Part shown: positions 45,475-52,962 of the stretch, piece after piece | How positions within the stretch are numbered: the first letter of the stretch is position 1 | Layout of the letters: every line of letters begins with the position of its first letter | Assembly (NCBI RefSeq): GCF_002086695.1 | Contig: NZ_MVIH01000006.1 | Location: 186,001-250,000, forward strand | Length of the DNA: 64,000 nt | Direction: 5' to 3' | Origin: Mycolicibacterium rhodesiae | GTDB lineage: Bacteria; Actinomycetota; Actinomycetes; Mycobacteriales; Mycobacteriaceae | The notes under the pieces: model-generated | Databases searched by the model: none | What the model was told of the DNA's origin: nothing | The model's input: only the letters and a program-made list of their open reading frames with translations | Made by a program: the position numbers and the translations under genes

Positions 45475-45588
45475 TCGGCTGACGGCGGCGTAGGGCGTTG
45501 GGGCGACGTCAGAAACACCAACCGAGAATAGGAAAGCAACCAAAGATATGAAAGCAATGCCCCGACAGGCGGGACTCGGAGGCGTGAG

Positions 45589-46416
45589 ATGACCGCCCCG
45601 AACAGCGCTGACATCGACCGCGACATCCGCAGCGAACTGGACCGCGTACTCGAAATCGGATCACTCGTGGAGCAGACGCCCGATCACCACGCCGAGCCCA
45701 ACAGTGACCTCGCCGACGATGAAGGCCGCTTCCCTGATATCTGGGCGGCGACCCTGGCCCGCCGCGGCATCGTATACGCGGTCGAGAACGTCGAGGCCGC
45801 GTGCACCTTGATACTAAATGGGCAGTGGACAACTCCGCAGTTCGCGCTCCTGCGGGCAGCCTATGAGTCAGCTGGCGCCGCAGTCTGGCTGCTCGTGCCG
45901 GAGAACGTCAATACTCGGCTCGCCAGGCTCGTCTGGCAGCACCGCGAGTCGTGGCGGTACTCAGAAAAGGCGTACAGCGGAACACCTCTCGACGACGGAG
46001 GTGAACACCAGGAACGACAACAATGGGCCACCGAAGCCGCGCAGAAGCTAGGCATTAGTTTGGCGGCCGGGAGCCCCAGGGGATTCGAGAATCTGATCGC
46101 ATCGATCGATGACCTGCCCGGGCACCCGGAGTCCCTCCTCACCGCTTGGCGGATCTGTTCAGGCGTCAGCCATGCGAAGACCTGGGCACTGACCACGGTG
46201 ACCACTGAGGTGGACAGCATGTTCATGTACGAGCACGGACGGATGAGCGCGAGGGTACCGAACGCCGGCTTGTTCCTTACCGACCTTCGCATAGCGCGGC
46301 GGGTAGTGCAGCAGGCATGGTGCCTGTACCGCATCCGCACCACAAGCCGCCCGCACGGGATGACATTGAGGCTCGAGCCCCGGGACCGAGAGGGCAACGT
46401 GGTGCCGCCGGGATGA
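45589..46416 (+). CDS. Hypothetical protein, possibly DUF5677-like
   Basis: 275 residues, soluble and mostly helical. The segment ACTLILNGQWTTPQFALLRAAYESAGAAVWLL resembles DUF5677-type proteins, which also carry an R-A-x-x-E pattern followed by a hydrophobic helix. HSH-like residues later (SGVSHAKTW) add a conserved-looking His. It lies 114 bp after the TM protein and is convergent with the HEPN-motif gene. Unknown function; accessory cargo. Confidence 0.6.
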   Translation: MTAPNSADIDRDIRSELDRVLEIGSLVEQTPDHHAEPNSDLADDEGRFPDIWAATLARRGIVYAVENVEAACTLILNGQWTTPQFALLRAAYESAGAAVWLLVPENVNTRLARLVWQHRESWRYSEKAYSGTPLDDGGEHQERQQWATEAAQKLGISLAAGSPRGFENLIASIDDLPGHPESLLTAWRICSGVSHAKTWALTTVTTEVDSMFMYEHGRMSARVPNAGLFLTDLRIARRVVQQAWCLYRIRTTSRPHGMTLRLEPRDREGNVVPPG

Positions 46417-46443
46417 GGAGCGGTGAACTTGAGAAGCTGATGG

Positions 46444-47730
46444 CTAGAGCAGGGTGCGTTCCCGCAGCCACTCATCGCGCCATCTGTGGAAGTCGACGGC
46501 GAACGTTGAGCAGCGTTCAAGCGCGGCAAGTACCTTGTCCCTCTGCCTCTTTGAGGCGTGATTTTCAACCGACGACGGCCCGCACAACAGCGCCAGCGTC
46601 TTCGGGTACGCCTTCCACTTGAGCACCAAGCGCTTGCTCACGAAGGTGAGCAGCTCGGACGTCACCTCCCCGCAATGCTTCGACTCCGGTTCCGACGGGG
46701 TACGGCCGGAATGGATGACGCTGTTGCGGACATCGACGATGTGTTCACGCCAGCGACCCACCGCACCATCGCCCTCGACGTGCCAATTCCCGCCGAGACG
46801 GCCCGCATACAATGATTTCACCCGTTGCGTGATCGAACTGGTGTTGGCCCATACCTGCGCGGCTTGGGCGGGCGTCTGACCTTCTTCCCAGAGCATCGCG
46901 GCCAGGGTGCTGTCGAGCATCAGCTCAGATGTGATGGCGAGGCTGAGGACCGATGCTCGACGGTCACCCGCCGAGTGTTCGGCGTACGCGCGAGCGAAGT
47001 GATCGCGGACGAGCGCGCTGATGCTGCCGCGAGTGAGTTCCCCAAAGATCCTGCCGGCGACAGCTGGGTCGATTGTTGCCAGCGCAGCGAGCTTCGCGGG
47101 GAGATGGTCGAGGAGGATAACAGTCTGTCTCTCATCGAAATTGAGTTGTCCACCTTCGCCCACGGCTCCGAAAGTGGCGGGAACGATCGGGTTCAGTGAT
47201 CGGTAATACAGTTCCGGGATCGGGGCCATCGAAGCTATCCGCGATGACCGCACAGCATCGGCGATCAGCCAGTGCGCGAGCGTAAGGGGATCCACTTTGC
47301 CGTCGTGCGGCGGGGTGAGGGCAGCAGCGCGGCTCTTGACCGGGATTAGAACAATCACTGCCGAGCGTTTCCGGCCGTAGTCATCGCTGCGCGGCTGGGC
47401 GGGCTGAGGCTCTCGGCCGGTGAATTGGGCCAGCGCAGCCGATGCCACCGCCGCGTCCTCGACGACAGGGTTCGATTCGTCAGCCACCACTGACCATATC
47501 GTCAAGCAGCTGAGCGGCATCTGCATCCAGGCGTCGTCTATGCCGCCTGGTGTCACGCCGCGGATTCGCAGGTACTCGTCGTCGACGCCGATCGGTATCG
47601 TCTGCGGTTCCAGAGGAAGCAGGAATGGCAGCAGGAGCGAGAATGCGACCACCCCCTCAAACCGCTGCGGGCCGTCCCAGTCCGCATTAATTGGTCGTTG
47701 GTGTGGTGCGGCGCCGTCGGTCACGGTCAA
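46444..47730 (-). CDS. HEPN-motif protein, candidate defence cargo
   Basis: 428 residues, no membrane segments. Near the C-terminus it has DVRNSVIHSG: Arg335-Asn336-x3-His340, the RNxxxH core of HEPN ribonucleases. It sits in a helical region preceded by ARAYAEHSAGDRRASVLSLAITSELML, which also looks HEPN-like (apical helix before the motif). The N-terminal 250 residues are not recognisable. It is the only minus-strand gene between the relaxase and integrase. HEPN proteins on integrative elements often act in phage defence or toxin systems, so this is a fair candidate. No antitoxin partner is obvious. Confidence 0.65.
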   Translation of the reverse strand: MTVTDGAAPHQRPINADWDGPQRFEGVVAFSLLLPFLLPLEPQTIPIGVDDEYLRIRGVTPGGIDDAWMQMPLSCLTIWSVVADESNPVVEDAAVASAALAQFTGREPQPAQPRSDDYGRKRSAVIVLIPVKSRAAALTPPHDGKVDPLTLAHWLIADAVRSSRIASMAPIPELYYRSLNPIVPATFGAVGEGGQLNFDERQTVILLDHLPAKLAALATIDPAVAGRIFGELTRGSISALVRDHFARAYAEHSAGDRRASVLSLAITSELMLDSTLAAMLWEEGQTPAQAAQVWANTSSITQRVKSLYAGRLGGNWHVEGDGAVGRWREHIVDVRNSVIHSGRTPSEPESKHCGEVTSELLTFVSKRLVLKWKAYPKTLALLCGPSSVENHASKRQRDKVLAALERCSTFAVDFHRWRDEWLRERTLL

Positions 47731-48003
47731 AGCGTCGCATGGGCGAGGGACAGCATCCTCGCTGACGTTCGGCGGGAGTGCTCAACCGAGCTCAGCCGGG
47801 CGGAGAATGGTCGAGCTCAGTTGGGAATCGATACGACTGCTTCGGCGCGGATGAGCTGCGTGAAGGCTACAGGGCCGAGCCACTTCCGTCCCCAGCAGCT
47901 CGGCGCCAGCCGATTTCGTCCAAAATCACCGCAGATAGTGCCTCTGCGCCGACTTAAAGTTGAGTTACCCGACTTGGGGCGGATCGATAAGGAAGTGACC
48001 GCC

Positions 48004-48210
48004 ATGGATGAGAACCCCGATGACAAGTGGCTTTCCCGCCAGGATCTCGCTGATCGGTACGGATTGCCGGTGAAAACTCCAGCCGAGTGGGCATCCAAGG
48101 GAACCGGCCCGCGGTACGCCAAGTTCGGGCGGCACGTTCGGTATCTACTCAGCGACGTAATCGACTGGGAAAGAAAGCAATTCGCCCAAGGTAAGCGCGA
48201 CACGGCCTGA
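48004..48210 (+). CDS. AlpA/Xis-type excisionase
   Basis: 68 residues from the ATG at 48004, which follows AAGGAAG. The MerR-like small HTH_17 pattern is clear: WLSRQDLADRYGLPVKTPAEWASKGTGPRYAKFGRHVRY. Such proteins act as directionality factors for the linked integrase. It lies 73 bp upstream of the integrase gene. The 273 bp before it hold no gene. Confidence 0.88.
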   Translation: MDENPDDKWLSRQDLADRYGLPVKTPAEWASKGTGPRYAKFGRHVRYLLSDVIDWERKQFAQGKRDTA

Positions 48211-48283
48211 GTATGATGGGTCGATGATCACTGTTTCAAAGTTCCAGCGGGCATGGCCACGCCCGCGAGGACTGGAGTAGGCC

Positions 48284-49465
48284 GTGGCAGGCCGGCCGTC
48301 GTTGCGCATCGGCCAGCACGGCAAGATCACCCGCAAGTACCTCGGCGGCGGAATCTGGTTGGCGCAGTGCCGATTCCGTGACACCGATGGCGTCACACGC
48401 AGAGTCCAACGACTCGGACCGTCAGATGAGCACGACAAGTACGGCAAGCTCGCCGCTGACGCACTGATCGAGTCTCTCGCCGATCGACGCCCGCCCTCCG
48501 GCGTGGACTCGATCGGACTCGACACGTTGGTCATGACTCTGGTGGACCAACACATCGAACGGTTGGCCGAGGACGGTCGCTCGGCCCGCACCCTCGACAC
48601 CTACCGCTACACCGCCACCAAGCTGGCCAAGTTCATGGCCGGCGTGAAGGTGGGGGAGGCATCGGCCGCCAGACTGGACGCGGCCCTGCGGTCCATGCGC
48701 AGCACTCATGGGGCCGTTATGGCTCGCCAATCCAGGACCCTCCTGCGCGGAGCGCTCCAGCTCGCCGTCCTCAACAACGTCCTCGGCGCCAACCCGGTGC
48801 GCGACGTCCAAGCGATCAAATCGAAGGAACAACCCAAGGGCGCCCAGGCGCTCACCGCGGACCAACTGCGCGATCTGCTGACCAAGCTGAGGGCTTCCGA
48901 GGCGTGCCGTCAACGCGACCTGACCGACCCGATCACCCTCTTGATCGCCACCGGTCTCCGCCGCTCCGAACTGCTGGCGCTTCAGTGGACCGACTTCGAC
49001 GCAGGCGCCGGGACGATCTCGGTCACCGGCAAGGTCATCCGAGAGAAAGCCAAGGGCCTCGTCCGGGTCGACGAGACCAAGACCGCAGCGGGCCGACGAG
49101 TGATCCCCCTACCTGCGTTCGCGATCGCCACACTCACGGAACGCCGGAGCCTGCCGTATCTCGGACAGCAATCGGTCATCTTCCCGTCCACCAACGGGAC
49201 CCTGCGCGATCCCGACAACTTCGCCGGGCAGTGGCGCAGAATCCGCGACGAATTGGGCGTGCCGGACATCAGCTCGCACAGCTTCCGCAAGACCGTGGCG
49301 ACGCTGATCGACGACGCCGGGCTGTCTGCTCGTATCGGCGCCGACCACCTCGGGCACGCCAAAGTCTCGATGACGCAGGACCGCTACATGAGCCGCGGCC
49401 GGGTCCACAACCAGGTGGCAGATCTGCTCGACGAGGCGGTTAAGGGCAACTCAGGTCCGCTATAA
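48284..49465 (+). CDS. Tyrosine recombinase (integrase)
   Basis: 393 residues from a GTG at 48284 with GGAG eight bases before. An arm-binding start, a SAM-like core-binding domain (about 80-170) and a catalytic domain with the Arg in TGLRRSELL, His-x-x-Arg in SHSFRKT, His in DHLGH and the Tyr nucleophile in QDRYMSRG are all present. It looks active. It reads toward tRNA-Arg, 58 bp from its 3' end, identifying that tRNA as the target. Confidence 0.93.
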   Translation: MAGRPSLRIGQHGKITRKYLGGGIWLAQCRFRDTDGVTRRVQRLGPSDEHDKYGKLAADALIESLADRRPPSGVDSIGLDTLVMTLVDQHIERLAEDGRSARTLDTYRYTATKLAKFMAGVKVGEASAARLDAALRSMRSTHGAVMARQSRTLLRGALQLAVLNNVLGANPVRDVQAIKSKEQPKGAQALTADQLRDLLTKLRASEACRQRDLTDPITLLIATGLRRSELLALQWTDFDAGAGTISVTGKVIREKAKGLVRVDETKTAAGRRVIPLPAFAIATLTERRSLPYLGQQSVIFPSTNGTLRDPDNFAGQWRRIRDELGVPDISSHSFRKTVATLIDDAGLSARIGADHLGHAKVSMTQDRYMSRGRVHNQVADLLDEAVKGNSGPL

Positions 49466-49470
49466 ACGAC

Positions 49471-49495
49471 GAATAAACGTCGACTGACGTTATTC
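49471..49495. repeat. Inverted repeat between integrase and tRNA
   Basis: GAATAAACGTC and GACGTTATTC pair around GACT with one bulged A. It may be a terminator for int or a recombination arm/core site; it lies 29 bp before the tRNA 3' end. Confidence 0.5.
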
Positions 49496-49523
49496 AGCAG
49501 GGCTAAATACACCCCCTGACCAG

Positions 49524-49597
49524 CGCCCCCGGCAGGAATCGAACCTGCGACCTAGGGATTAGAAGGCCCTTGCTCTATCCGACTGAGCTACGGAGGC
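49524..49597 (-). tRNA. tRNA-Arg (TCT)
   Basis: Cloverleaf on the minus strand: acceptor GCCTCCG pairs with CGGGGGC, D arm AGCTCAGTCGGATAGAGC, anticodon loop CTTCTAA with anticodon TCT, and T arm GCAGGTTCGATTCCTGC. CCA is not encoded. It is the likely integration site of the element to its left, because the 3' end faces the integrase. Confidence 0.93.
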
Positions 49598-49692
49598 AGC
49601 GCGTCGACAGTCTAGCGGGGCAGATTTGCCAGAAGGGGCGCGTGTAGCTCTGTGTGAATTGAAATCTGTTTGAGCAAAGATCCCCGGAAGCC

Positions 49693-50046
49693 TCAGTCGA
49701 TCCCGAAACGGGACTCCAGCGCCTCTTGGAGCCGGCGCACTTCCTTGAGCTTTTCGCGCAGACGCAGCACCGGCTCGGGTGTCCGAGCGGCACCCCAGCC
49801 GGCGTCGCAGCGATTGGTCCAGCGGTCCTGGGCCACCTCGATCAGCTCCTCGAGGTCGTCGATCTCGGCCTGCATCAACTCGGCAAACCACCTCGCTTGA
49901 GCTGCGTCGTTGGGATGAAACGGCCGCGTCATCGGGGGACGTGGAAAAGGCTGCCGCAGCGGCACGGGCGGACCCGCGGCGAACGGGGACTCGACACGGG
50001 CAGCCAGTCCACCGGCGAAGCGGGGAGCGGGGTCCTCGAGAAGCAT
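49693..50046 (-). CDS. Conserved small protein of unknown function
   Basis: 117 residues. The first 40 are Pro/Arg-rich; the rest is a helical, charged domain (WFAELMQAEIDDLEELIEVA, later LRLREKLKEVRRLQEALESRFG). No motif points to activity. It is the first gene to the right of tRNA-Arg and divergent from the LipQ-type gene, so it probably belongs to the chromosome backbone. Confidence 0.6.
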   Translation of the reverse strand: MLLEDPAPRFAGGLAARVESPFAAGPPVPLRQPFPRPPMTRPFHPNDAAQARWFAELMQAEIDDLEELIEVAQDRWTNRCDAGWGAARTPEPVLRLREKLKEVRRLQEALESRFGID

Positions 50047-50297
50047 TCACAAATCGTCCTGTGAATTGCTCGGCGTTTCCTGTCAGGAAGGTTCGGGGCC
50101 AACGCAGGGCCACTGCCTGTTCACTTTGCCGGGCCGGCTTCCTGGCGGACCAAGGGCCTAAAGACCTTAGTTCCTGAGAATTCCTCAGGTTCGGCCGAAG
50201 TTGGGTTATGGTGTGACGACTGGCACACGCAGACCCCGCCGCATCCGCGGTTGGCAAACGCGTTAGGCGGGCTAAGGACAAGGGGGTCTGGCAGCTC

Positions 50298-51503
50298 ATG
50301 AACAGTCCAATCGAGCAGGTCACCGCGCGTTGTACGCAGGCGTTGCACACCGGGTCGCTTTTGCTGCGGGGGTCACCGGCCGCGGCGGGCTGGGTGCTCG
50401 GGTGGCTCAACGCGGAGTTCGCGCCCCAGGTCCTCACCGGTCATGCACTCGCGACGGTCTCGCCGTTGCAGCGGGTCGCCTGTGCTCTGGCCGTCCAGAA
50501 GGCCGACAAGGTGCTCGATGCGGCGCTCGAGGAGACCTTCGGCAAGGACTACACCGCCCAGGTGCGGCATCCGCTCGACCAAGAGCCGGGACACCGACCT
50601 AACGTCGCCGCCGTCCTCGATGCCATGCACCATCGGCGCCGTTACGCGGCCACCACCCGGAACATCTCCTACGGCCCGCGGGGTCGTAACAACACCCTCG
50701 ACATCTGGCGCCGCCCCGATCTGCCTGAGGGGTATCGCGCGCCGGTCCTTATTCAGGTCCCGGGTGGCGCGTGGTCGGTGAATGACAAACGCGGCCAGGC
50801 CTATCCGTTGATGGCGCGGATGTCCGAGCTCGGGTGGATCTGCGTCACGATCAATTACAGCCGCAGCCCGCGCAACGCCTTCCCGTCGCACATCATCGAC
50901 GTCAAGCGGGCCATTGCGTGGGTGAAGGCCAACATCGCCGAGTACGGCGGAGACCCCGAGTTCGTCGCCATCACCGGGGGATCGGCCGGCGGGCACCTGA
51001 GCTCACTGGCCGCGTTGAGCGCGGGGGATGAGAGCTTGCAGCCCGGCTTCGAGAACGCCGACACCAGCGTGCAGGCCGTCGCGCCCTACTACGGCGTCTA
51101 CGACCTGACCACCACCGACAAGATGCATCCGTTGATGATGCCGCTGCTCGAGCATGTCGTCGTCCAGCGCAGGCTGGAAGACAATCCCCAGGTGTACCGG
51201 GACGCGTCGCCCATGCACCGCATCCATCGTGATGCCCCGCCGTTCTTCGTGCTGCATGGCGAGAGCGACGCCGTCATCCCGAGCGCGCAGGCTCGCGATT
51301 TCGTTGCGGCACTTCGCTATTCGGGACCCGCAACGGTGGCGTACGCCGAGTTGCCCAAGGCCCACCACGCGTTCGACACGATTGCGACCCTGCGGTGTCA
51401 GCTGGCGGCAGAAGCCGTCGCGAGCTTCATGGGCATCGTCTACGGCCGCCACATTGCGGCGCGCAACGGAACCGAGAGAATCGCAGTCGGCTCAGCGAGC
51501 TGA
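50298..51503 (+). CDS. lipQ: Alpha/beta-hydrolase esterase (LipQ-like)
   Basis: 401 residues. The catalytic Ser lies in GGSAGGH, the oxyanion segment is VPGGAWSVNDKR, the Asp in HGESDAVIP and the His in KAHHAFD, as in hormone-sensitive-lipase-like carboxylesterases. The neighbourhood (wax-ester synthase, HAD-PlsC, plsB2, ssb2) matches the surroundings of M. tuberculosis lipQ (Rv2485c). It should hydrolyse acyl esters; the natural substrate is unknown. It is convergent with the SDR gene. Confidence 0.85.
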   Translation: MNSPIEQVTARCTQALHTGSLLLRGSPAAAGWVLGWLNAEFAPQVLTGHALATVSPLQRVACALAVQKADKVLDAALEETFGKDYTAQVRHPLDQEPGHRPNVAAVLDAMHHRRRYAATTRNISYGPRGRNNTLDIWRRPDLPEGYRAPVLIQVPGGAWSVNDKRGQAYPLMARMSELGWICVTINYSRSPRNAFPSHIIDVKRAIAWVKANIAEYGGDPEFVAITGGSAGGHLSSLAALSAGDESLQPGFENADTSVQAVAPYYGVYDLTTTDKMHPLMMPLLEHVVVQRRLEDNPQVYRDASPMHRIHRDAPPFFVLHGESDAVIPSAQARDFVAALRYSGPATVAYAELPKAHHAFDTIATLRCQLAAEAVASFMGIVYGRHIAARNGTERIAVGSAS

Positions 51504-51505
51504 GA

Positions 51506-52180
51506 TCAGGCCACCGTCATCAAGTAGTCCGCGCCACCGGCGTAGACGATCGTCGACGGGTTCGGGGTGACTGCGGCGTTGACGATCTTGTTCGCGAACC
51601 CTTCGACCGTCGGCAGTGCTCCCGTGGTCCCGTCGCCGGAGACCACCGTGAGGTGGATGCCGGCATGGTCAAGCTCGGAACGCATTGCGTAGAGCGCGGT
51701 TTCGCCGGCCCGCTTGCTGGCGGCCACTCGGCCATATCCCTTCGCCACCGCCTTGTGCGGGTAGAAGTGCGCCTGGTGGCTGGTGACGAACACGATTCGT
51801 GAGCCGGCGGGCATCAGCGGCATGGACAGCAGCGCAAGGCGGCGCTGAGCATCGCGGTTGAGTCGCATGGCGTACCCCGGATCGGCGCCGTCCTCCAGAC
51901 CGCCCGACGCATTGAGGATCAGCGCATCCAGCCTGCCGAAGTGGGCGGTGATGTACTGCATCATCGCCTGGACCTCGACGGCATCGGTGATATCGGCAGC
52001 CAGCGCCGTGGCGTTGCCCCCCGCACTCCGGATGGCGTCGACCACCGCGTTGGCCCGCGTGGCTTTCTCGCGGTAGCTCACGATCACGTGGGTGTCGGGC
52101 GCGGCGAGCTGACGTGCGACTTCGGCTCCGATTCCTCGGGATGCACCAGTGATCAACACGACGCGTGCGGGTTGCTGCAT
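51506..52180 (-). CDS. Short-chain dehydrogenase/reductase
   Basis: 224 residues from the ATG at 52180 with an AAGGAG binding site. The Rossmann motif is TGASRGIG; NAxGG appears as LILNASGG. The catalytic stretch is atypical: in place of S...YxxxK there is FVTSHQAHFYPHKAVAKGYG, then ASKRAGE, so the Tyr position is shifted or missing. It may be a non-classical SDR. Convergent with lipQ. Confidence 0.82.
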   Translation of the reverse strand: MQQPARVVLITGASRGIGAEVARQLAAPDTHVIVSYREKATRANAVVDAIRSAGGNATALAADITDAVEVQAMMQYITAHFGRLDALILNASGGLEDGADPGYAMRLNRDAQRRLALLSMPLMPAGSRIVFVTSHQAHFYPHKAVAKGYGRVAASKRAGETALYAMRSELDHAGIHLTVVSGDGTTGALPTVEGFANKIVNAAVTPNPSTIVYAGGADYLMTVA

Positions 52181-52277
52181 GGCGGGCTCCTTCCGTTGCG
52201 GCACCGCCCACCGTACACGAACTCTAAGAAAAATAAGGTAAAAATAAGATCACACTGAGGCTACGGAAGGTCCGTCG

Positions 52278-52382
52278 TCAGCTCGCCGCGGCGGTTTCCT
52301 GCGGCCGCCACCGCAGCGCGAGCAGGCCGAACGTCAGCAGCACCACCGCGACGACGGCCGCCACGATCTGCCGAACGGTCAC
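52278..52382 (-). CDS. Very small membrane protein, translationally coupled
   Basis: 34 residues, reading MTVRQIVAAVVAVVLLTFGL then LALRWRPQETAAAS. The GTG start overlaps the stop of the 52379-52603 gene as GTGA. One membrane helix is predicted. Although very short, the coupling and composition suggest a real product, perhaps a partner of the upstream small membrane protein. Confidence 0.55.
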   Translation of the reverse strand: MTVRQIVAAVVAVVLLTFGLLALRWRPQETAAAS

Positions 52383-52603
52383 GTCATGCAGACATTGGCG
52401 AACAGCAGCACCGGCCACGACACGATGGACCCCAGAAACGACACCACGAGGTCGGCGCCGCGCATCGAGTGCAGATGATCAGTGTGGGTGGACGACCACA
52501 CCAGACCCACGGCGAGATAAGGGATCCCGATCAACAAGGTGATGCCGATCAGCTCGGCGACGGTCAGTTTGTAGTTCAGCACCGACCGAAATTTCGTCAG
52601 CAT
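52379..52603 (-). CDS. Small two-helix membrane protein
   Basis: 74 residues with two helices (ELIGITLLIGIPYLAVGLVW and SFLGSIVSWPVLLFANVC). Its first half is clearly related to the protein at 52702 (TVAELIGITLLIGIPYLAVGLVW versus TVEAVIEIAMWLAIPYLVIGLVW), so the divergent pair arose by duplication. It is coupled to the 34-residue frame at 52278. Function unknown. Confidence 0.7.
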   Translation of the reverse strand: MLTKFRSVLNYKLTVAELIGITLLIGIPYLAVGLVWSSTHTDHLHSMRGADLVVSFLGSIVSWPVLLFANVCMT

Positions 52604-52701
52604 GATGTCCTCCCACCCCGGGTGGACCCAATGCTAATGAGTACGGCCGCCGGGGAGAACCATTTGTGAGAAACTGTGTTCTCAGATTTGGGGGAGGGGC
52701 C

Positions 52702-52962
52702 GTGGACCACTTGATGACCAGACTGCGCCGACTGCTCAGCTACGAGGTCACCGTCGAGGCGGTGATCGAAATCGCGATGTGGCTTGCCATTCCGTATCTG
52801 GTGATCGGGCTGGTGTGGGGTTTCTTCCACGCCGACGCGGTCCAGCAGCTCGAGGTGCAGCTCGGCCGGGTGCTGCCGGCCGGCGCCGAGGTCGGTGCCT
52901 ACGGGTTGGCCGCGCTGCTGTGGCCGGTGCTCCTTCTGCTGCCGCCGCTCTGCGTCGCCTAG
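52702..52962 (+). CDS. Small two-helix membrane protein (paralogue)
   Basis: 86 residues from the GTG at 52702 after a GGGGGAGGGG site. Two helices with a short outside loop (FFHADAVQQLEVQLGRVLPAG). Paralogous to the divergent gene at 52379-52603. Its end overlaps the decarboxylase gene end by four bases. Function unknown; part of the backbone next to Rv2531c-like decarboxylase. Confidence 0.7.
   Translation: MDHLMTRLRRLLSYEVTVEAVIEIAMWLAIPYLVIGLVWGFFHADAVQQLEVQLGRVLPAGAEVGAYGLAALLWPVLLLLPPLCVA

Larger units (their letters stand above)
40795..49523. mobile_element. Integrative element beside tRNA-Arg (relaxase, cargo, xis, int)
   Basis: A MobF relaxase, hypothetical cargo, an AlpA-type excisionase and a tyrosine integrase are lined up, ending 58 bp from the 3' end of tRNA-Arg. 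That is the usual layout of a tRNA-inserted element. The right border is at the tRNA. The left border is not visible: no second copy of the tRNA 3' end was found in the window, so the element may be larger and include the metal and envelope genes. No conjugation machinery beyond the relaxase is seen, so it is mobilisable at best, or decayed. Confidence 0.55.
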
